A stretch of 9,488 nt of DNA from Candidatus Coatesiibacteriota bacterium (GTDB taxonomy: Bacteria > B130-G9): NCBI GenBank assembly GCA_016929465.1, contig JAFGIT010000241.1:1-9488 (forward strand), read 5' to 3'. A model generated the notes under the pieces. The model worked only from the letters and a program-made list of their open reading frames with translations. It ran no database searches and had not been told where the DNA came from. A program made the translations under genes and the position numbers. Below are positions 7,756-9,488 of this stretch, piece by piece (within the stretch, counting starts at the first letter, position 1; every line of letters starts with the position of its first letter).

Positions 7756-7881
7756 GCCACCGTAGAAAAAGAGAGAAGACAAAGCACAAGTCGGCATCGA
7801 TTAGTGGAATGCCGGAGAGCTCGCAGGATGCCGGATTGCTCCCACAATCTACGAAAATGGCAATATTATTGAAAAGAAGCG
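7756..7881. other. Spacer after the operon
   Basis: No coding signal and no T-tailed terminator was seen after the TAG at 7753-7755. The spacer contains one copy of CTCCCACAATC at 7839-7849 (the second is inside the next promoter, 7890-7900) and the perfect odd palindrome CAATATTATTG at 7861-7871. Confidence 0.4.
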
Positions 7882-7910
7882 TTGCCAATCTCCCACAATC
7901 ATGCTCTAAT
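7882..7910 (+). promoter_or_regulatory. Predicted sigma70-type promoter for the small membrane protein gene
   Basis: A -35 TTGCCA at 7882-7887 and a -10 TCTAAT at 7905-7910 are separated by exactly 17 nt, each matching consensus at 5 of 6 bases. The start of transcription would be near 7917, giving a leader of about 110 nt before ATG 8030. The spacer holds the second CTCCCACAATC copy, and the palindrome CAATATTATTG ends 10 bp upstream of the -35. Either could be a regulator site. Confidence 0.5.
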
Positions 7911-8029
7911 CCCATATTGCCGAACGATCCAACGGTGCGGTGCGCTATCCAAAGTGAGATGGCGCTTCTCACATCCGGTCGATTGCGGTTTTGCGTTGAG
8001 TTCTTGCACTTACGGGGCGGAGGGCTTTG

Positions 8030-8455
8030 ATGCCAAGATATCGCATTTTCAATCGATTGACCCATGAAAAAGCAGAGGTGGATGCTTCTGTCCCAGCCGA
8101 GGCCTGCAAGGTGATGGGATGGCCAAGCGAGTACTGTCAAATTGAGCTCCTGCCCGCTGAGGATATGTCATCGATGAGAGATCTCCGAAGAACGATGAAG
8201 AGGGATTTTAGCCAGGAGCAAATCCAATTCATCGTCTTGATGGCAATATTGGGCGCTCTAATCGGCGGCATAGCCGGAATTTCATCCGATATAATAGTCA
8301 TAGGCTCGCTATTTGGTGCATTTATAGGGGCTGCCCTCGCCTTGATTCTGTGGGGTGTGCTGGGCCCCAACGCAACATCGGTTATCAAAATAGTATTGGT
8401 TGTTGGCATCGCTGCAGCCGCCATCGGTTGTTCATCAAAGTGTTCACTCAATTGA
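8030..8455 (+). CDS. Small three-helix membrane protein of unknown function
   Basis: The ATG at 8030 is preceded by GGAGG at 8019-8023 with 6-nt spacing. The TTG at 8027 just before it is not needed. The 141-residue product has a soluble N-terminal part of about 45 residues (YRIFNRLTHEKAEVDASVPA, then ACKVMGWPSEYCQIELLP). A basic linker (RDLRRTMKRDF) follows, then three predicted membrane helices at about 67-84, 88-112 and 117-134. The first two are rich in Gly and Ala (GALIGGIAGI, GAFIGAALALILWG), as in tightly packed helix pairs. The N-terminal part resembles short conserved segments with an EACxxxGW-x-x-x-x-C core that I recall from other uncharacterised bacterial proteins; this is from memory. 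By the positive-inside rule the basic linker should be cytoplasmic. There is no signal peptide and no link to the beta-helix genes beyond proximity. Confidence 0.75.
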   Translation: MPRYRIFNRLTHEKAEVDASVPAEACKVMGWPSEYCQIELLPAEDMSSMRDLRRTMKRDFSQEQIQFIVLMAILGALIGGIAGISSDIIVIGSLFGAFIGAALALILWGVLGPNATSVIKIVLVVGIAAAAIGCSSKCSLN

Positions 8456-8735
8456 GCTCTCTCTGACAACTAATAGCGGACTCATCAAGCGTCTTGAGGC
8501 CGATATAATTCTCAGGTCGGGCTTCATTACGACCTCCTGTGTGTCTTCTGTATTCTCGCTCTCGCCTTTCCTGCAATTTCATCATCCGTTTCTTAAACAG
8601 CCCCATGATTGGACTTCGAGCTTGATGAGCCGCGGTAAAATCACGCCGTTGTGACGGAAGTCGTCAGGCGAAACGCAAGGGGACTCTCCTGAGCCCAAAG
8701 ACACAGACAAGTCGCTCCGGCGTAGCATTTTGGGC
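8456..8735. other. Non-coding region, weak hairpins only
   Basis: No gene is supported. Two stems follow the membrane protein gene: TCAAG/CTTGA (8485-8497, 3-nt loop) and AGGTCG/CGACCT (8514-8519 with 8530-8535, 10-nt loop). The second is followed by a pyrimidine-rich stretch with no uninterrupted T-run, so it is at best a weak terminator. The remainder up to 8735 shows nothing recognisable. Confidence 0.4.
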
Positions 8736-8793
8736 CAGATGGCACATCTGACAGATCTGAGAATTTCTTCTTGAAATCAAGAGTGCTCTTGAT
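8736..8793. promoter_or_regulatory. Two clusters of overlapping palindromes upstream of the truncated beta-helix gene
   Basis: Cluster one alternates CAGAT (8736, 8752) and ATCTG (8746, 8755), so neighbouring half-sites can pair in different ways. Cluster two is TCTTGA-AA-TCAAGA (8769-8782), overlapping the perfect ATCAAGAG-TG-CTCTTGAT (8776-8793). The middle half-site can pair left or right. It lies 140-200 nt before ATG 8936. It could be a tandem operator or mutually exclusive RNA hairpins. No confident promoter was found beside it; TTGATA at 8789 with TTTGAT at 8812 is weak. Confidence 0.4.
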
Positions 8794-8935
8794 AGACAGC
8801 CAAAATTGTGATTTGATGATCTATTACGAGCGTTGTTAGCAGATTTGTTCGCTTTCTGCCTGGAAAATGAACAAGTAGCTGGCAAATTTTCGATACAGGG
8901 ATTCTGGCAACTCTTACTTGAGTGGAGGTAATAAG
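8794..8935. other. Leader region of the truncated beta-helix gene
   Basis: AT-richer non-coding DNA. It contains CTGGCAA twice (8879 and 8904) and CAAGTA/TACTTG (8872-8877, 8915-8920) as an inverted pair around a 37-nt loop, then GGAGG at 8924-8928 as the Shine-Dalgarno sequence of the gene at 8936. Confidence 0.4.
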
Positions 8936-9439
8936 ATGAAGTGGGAGTCTCGGGCATTATTTTTTATAACCTTTCTCTTGATTGCGGCCTCATCGTGTCT
9001 CGCACTGGCCGGACATTACTATGTATCTTCCGATGCTGGGAATGATAGTAACGATGGAAGTGAAGAGAACCCGTGGTTGACGCTCACCCATGCTTTGGAT
9101 TGGATAGACGCCAACGATCCCGGGAGTTCGAGCAACGCCCAGATAATTCACATCGCTGCAGGCACCTACTCGCCTTCCACCAACGGAGAGACATTCCCGC
9201 TGAATATGCAGAGCTGGGTATCGCTGACAGGGAATACCCCCGATACGACAGTTCTTGACGCAGAGGGTGGCTTGCACGTTATCTGTTGCCTGGATGTCAG
9301 CAACTTGTCCATCGAGAATCTCACTCTGACCGGTGGTAATGCCAGGGGTACTGAGAGCATGGATCAGGCTGGCGGCGGTATCTTTTCCGAGAGCAGTTCG
9401 CTGACAATCACCAATAACACAACGGAATTGTGCATTTGA
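8936..9439 (+). pseudogene. Truncated secreted beta-helix paralogue (DUF1565-like N-terminus)
   Basis: ATG 8936 follows GGAGG at 8924-8928 with 7-nt spacing. It is preferred to the TTG at 8918, which would place residues before the signal peptide. The 167-residue product has a signal peptide (residues 1-27, hydrophobic core ALFFITFLLIAASSCLALA). A DUF1565-like entry domain follows (HYYVSSDAGNDSNDGSEENP). It matches the second half of the 1003-aa protein closely: ITHALDAIEARD against LTHALDWIDAND, and TNGETFPLNMKSWISLSGDD against TNGETFPLNMQSWVSLTGNT. The beta-helix begins (GGGIFSESSSLTITNN), but after about two coils the reading frame runs into TTELCI and a TGA. Intact relatives continue for hundreds of residues with a Q domain. 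No other frame resumes the match in the remaining bases. A truncation by insertion or rearrangement near 9419 is likely. The short product could still be exported but would fold poorly. Confidence 0.75.
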
Positions 9440-9465
9440 CACAGATAGTCCTTATTTTATATTAT
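9436..9465 (+). promoter_or_regulatory. Near-consensus sigma70 promoter reading out of the window
   Basis: A perfect -35 TTGACA at 9436-9441 is followed by TATATT at 9458-9463 (16-nt spacer) or TATTAT at 9460-9465 (18-nt spacer), each 5 of 6. It overlaps the stop codon of the truncated gene and points rightward, so it should drive a gene beyond the window edge. It is the best promoter match in the window. Confidence 0.6.
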
Positions 9466-9485
9466 GTTCATAAATATGAAACATA
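9463..9485. repeat. Operator-like imperfect inverted repeat at the outward promoter
   Basis: TATGTTCAT at 9463-9471 pairs with ATGAAACATA at 9476-9485, with one bulged A and a 4-bp centre AAAT. It overlaps or immediately follows the -10 of the promoter at 9436, the usual place for a repressor operator. It could also be a leader hairpin. Confidence 0.45.
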
Positions 9486-9488
9486 GGA

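Noticed and set aside
7719-8030. Plus-strand open frame of 103 codons between the operon and the membrane protein gene
   Set aside because: It begins inside the Q domain of the 1003-aa gene in another frame, runs through a predicted promoter and shows no recognisable protein features.
8400-8654. Plus-strand open frame of 84 codons overlapping the membrane protein gene
   Set aside because: No Shine-Dalgarno sequence. It starts inside the third membrane helix of the real gene, and the product has low-complexity Ser/Phe/His composition.
8664-8957. Minus-strand open frame of 97 codons before the truncated beta-helix gene
   Set aside because: It would start inside the well-supported signal peptide of the + strand gene. 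No domain or ribosome binding site is seen, and it covers the palindromic non-coding region.
9440-9488. Specific insertion sequence family assignment for the right edge
   Set aside because: Only about 50 bases are available and no transposase coding sequence is visible, so an IS family cannot be named from this window.

Overview
The window looks bacterial, probably from an uncultured Gram-negative-type lineage. GC is moderately high in the genes, every intact gene has a consensus GGAGG-type Shine-Dalgarno sequence, and three of the proteins begin with Sec signal peptides. Large secreted beta-helix paralogues that end in the 'choice-of-anchor Q' type C-terminal motif are common in metagenome-assembled genomes of several candidate phyla, Planctomycetes and relatives. 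The sequence alone does not fix the phylum.

Layout, left to right. (1) 1-746: the 3' part of a gene for a mostly helical, coiled-coil-ending protein of unknown function. It is followed by a GC-rich hairpin and other small stem-loops. (2) 930-1231: a good extended -10 promoter and Shine-Dalgarno sequence in front of a wrecked member of the beta-helix family. What remains is the signal peptide, a stop codon, the first strands of a beta-sandwich domain and the last few codons of the C-terminal domain. (3) 1346-7755: two very large secreted beta-helix proteins (1132 and 1003 aa), joined by a TGATG stop/start overlap. They share the order short-coil Cys-rich beta-helix, Q domain, beta-sandwich, second beta-helix, Q domain. 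(4) 8030-8455: a small three-helix membrane protein with its own predicted promoter. (5) 8456-8935: a non-coding stretch rich in small palindromes. (6) 8936-9439: the N-terminal part of a fourth beta-helix paralogue, closest to the second half of the 1003-aa protein. It is cut off abruptly. (7) From about 9420 to the right edge the DNA turns AT-rich and holds a near-consensus outward promoter with an operator-like inverted repeat. This looks like the edge of inserted or foreign DNA.

The main story is a locus of modular, tandemly duplicated surface or secreted beta-helix proteins undergoing duplication, domain reshuffling and decay: two intact genes, one internal-deletion pseudogene and one truncated copy. 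No catalytic motif of a known polysaccharide-degrading family was recognised in them, so a structural, adhesive or ligand-binding role is more likely, but this is inference. No tRNA, rRNA, CRISPR array or complete mobile element was seen.
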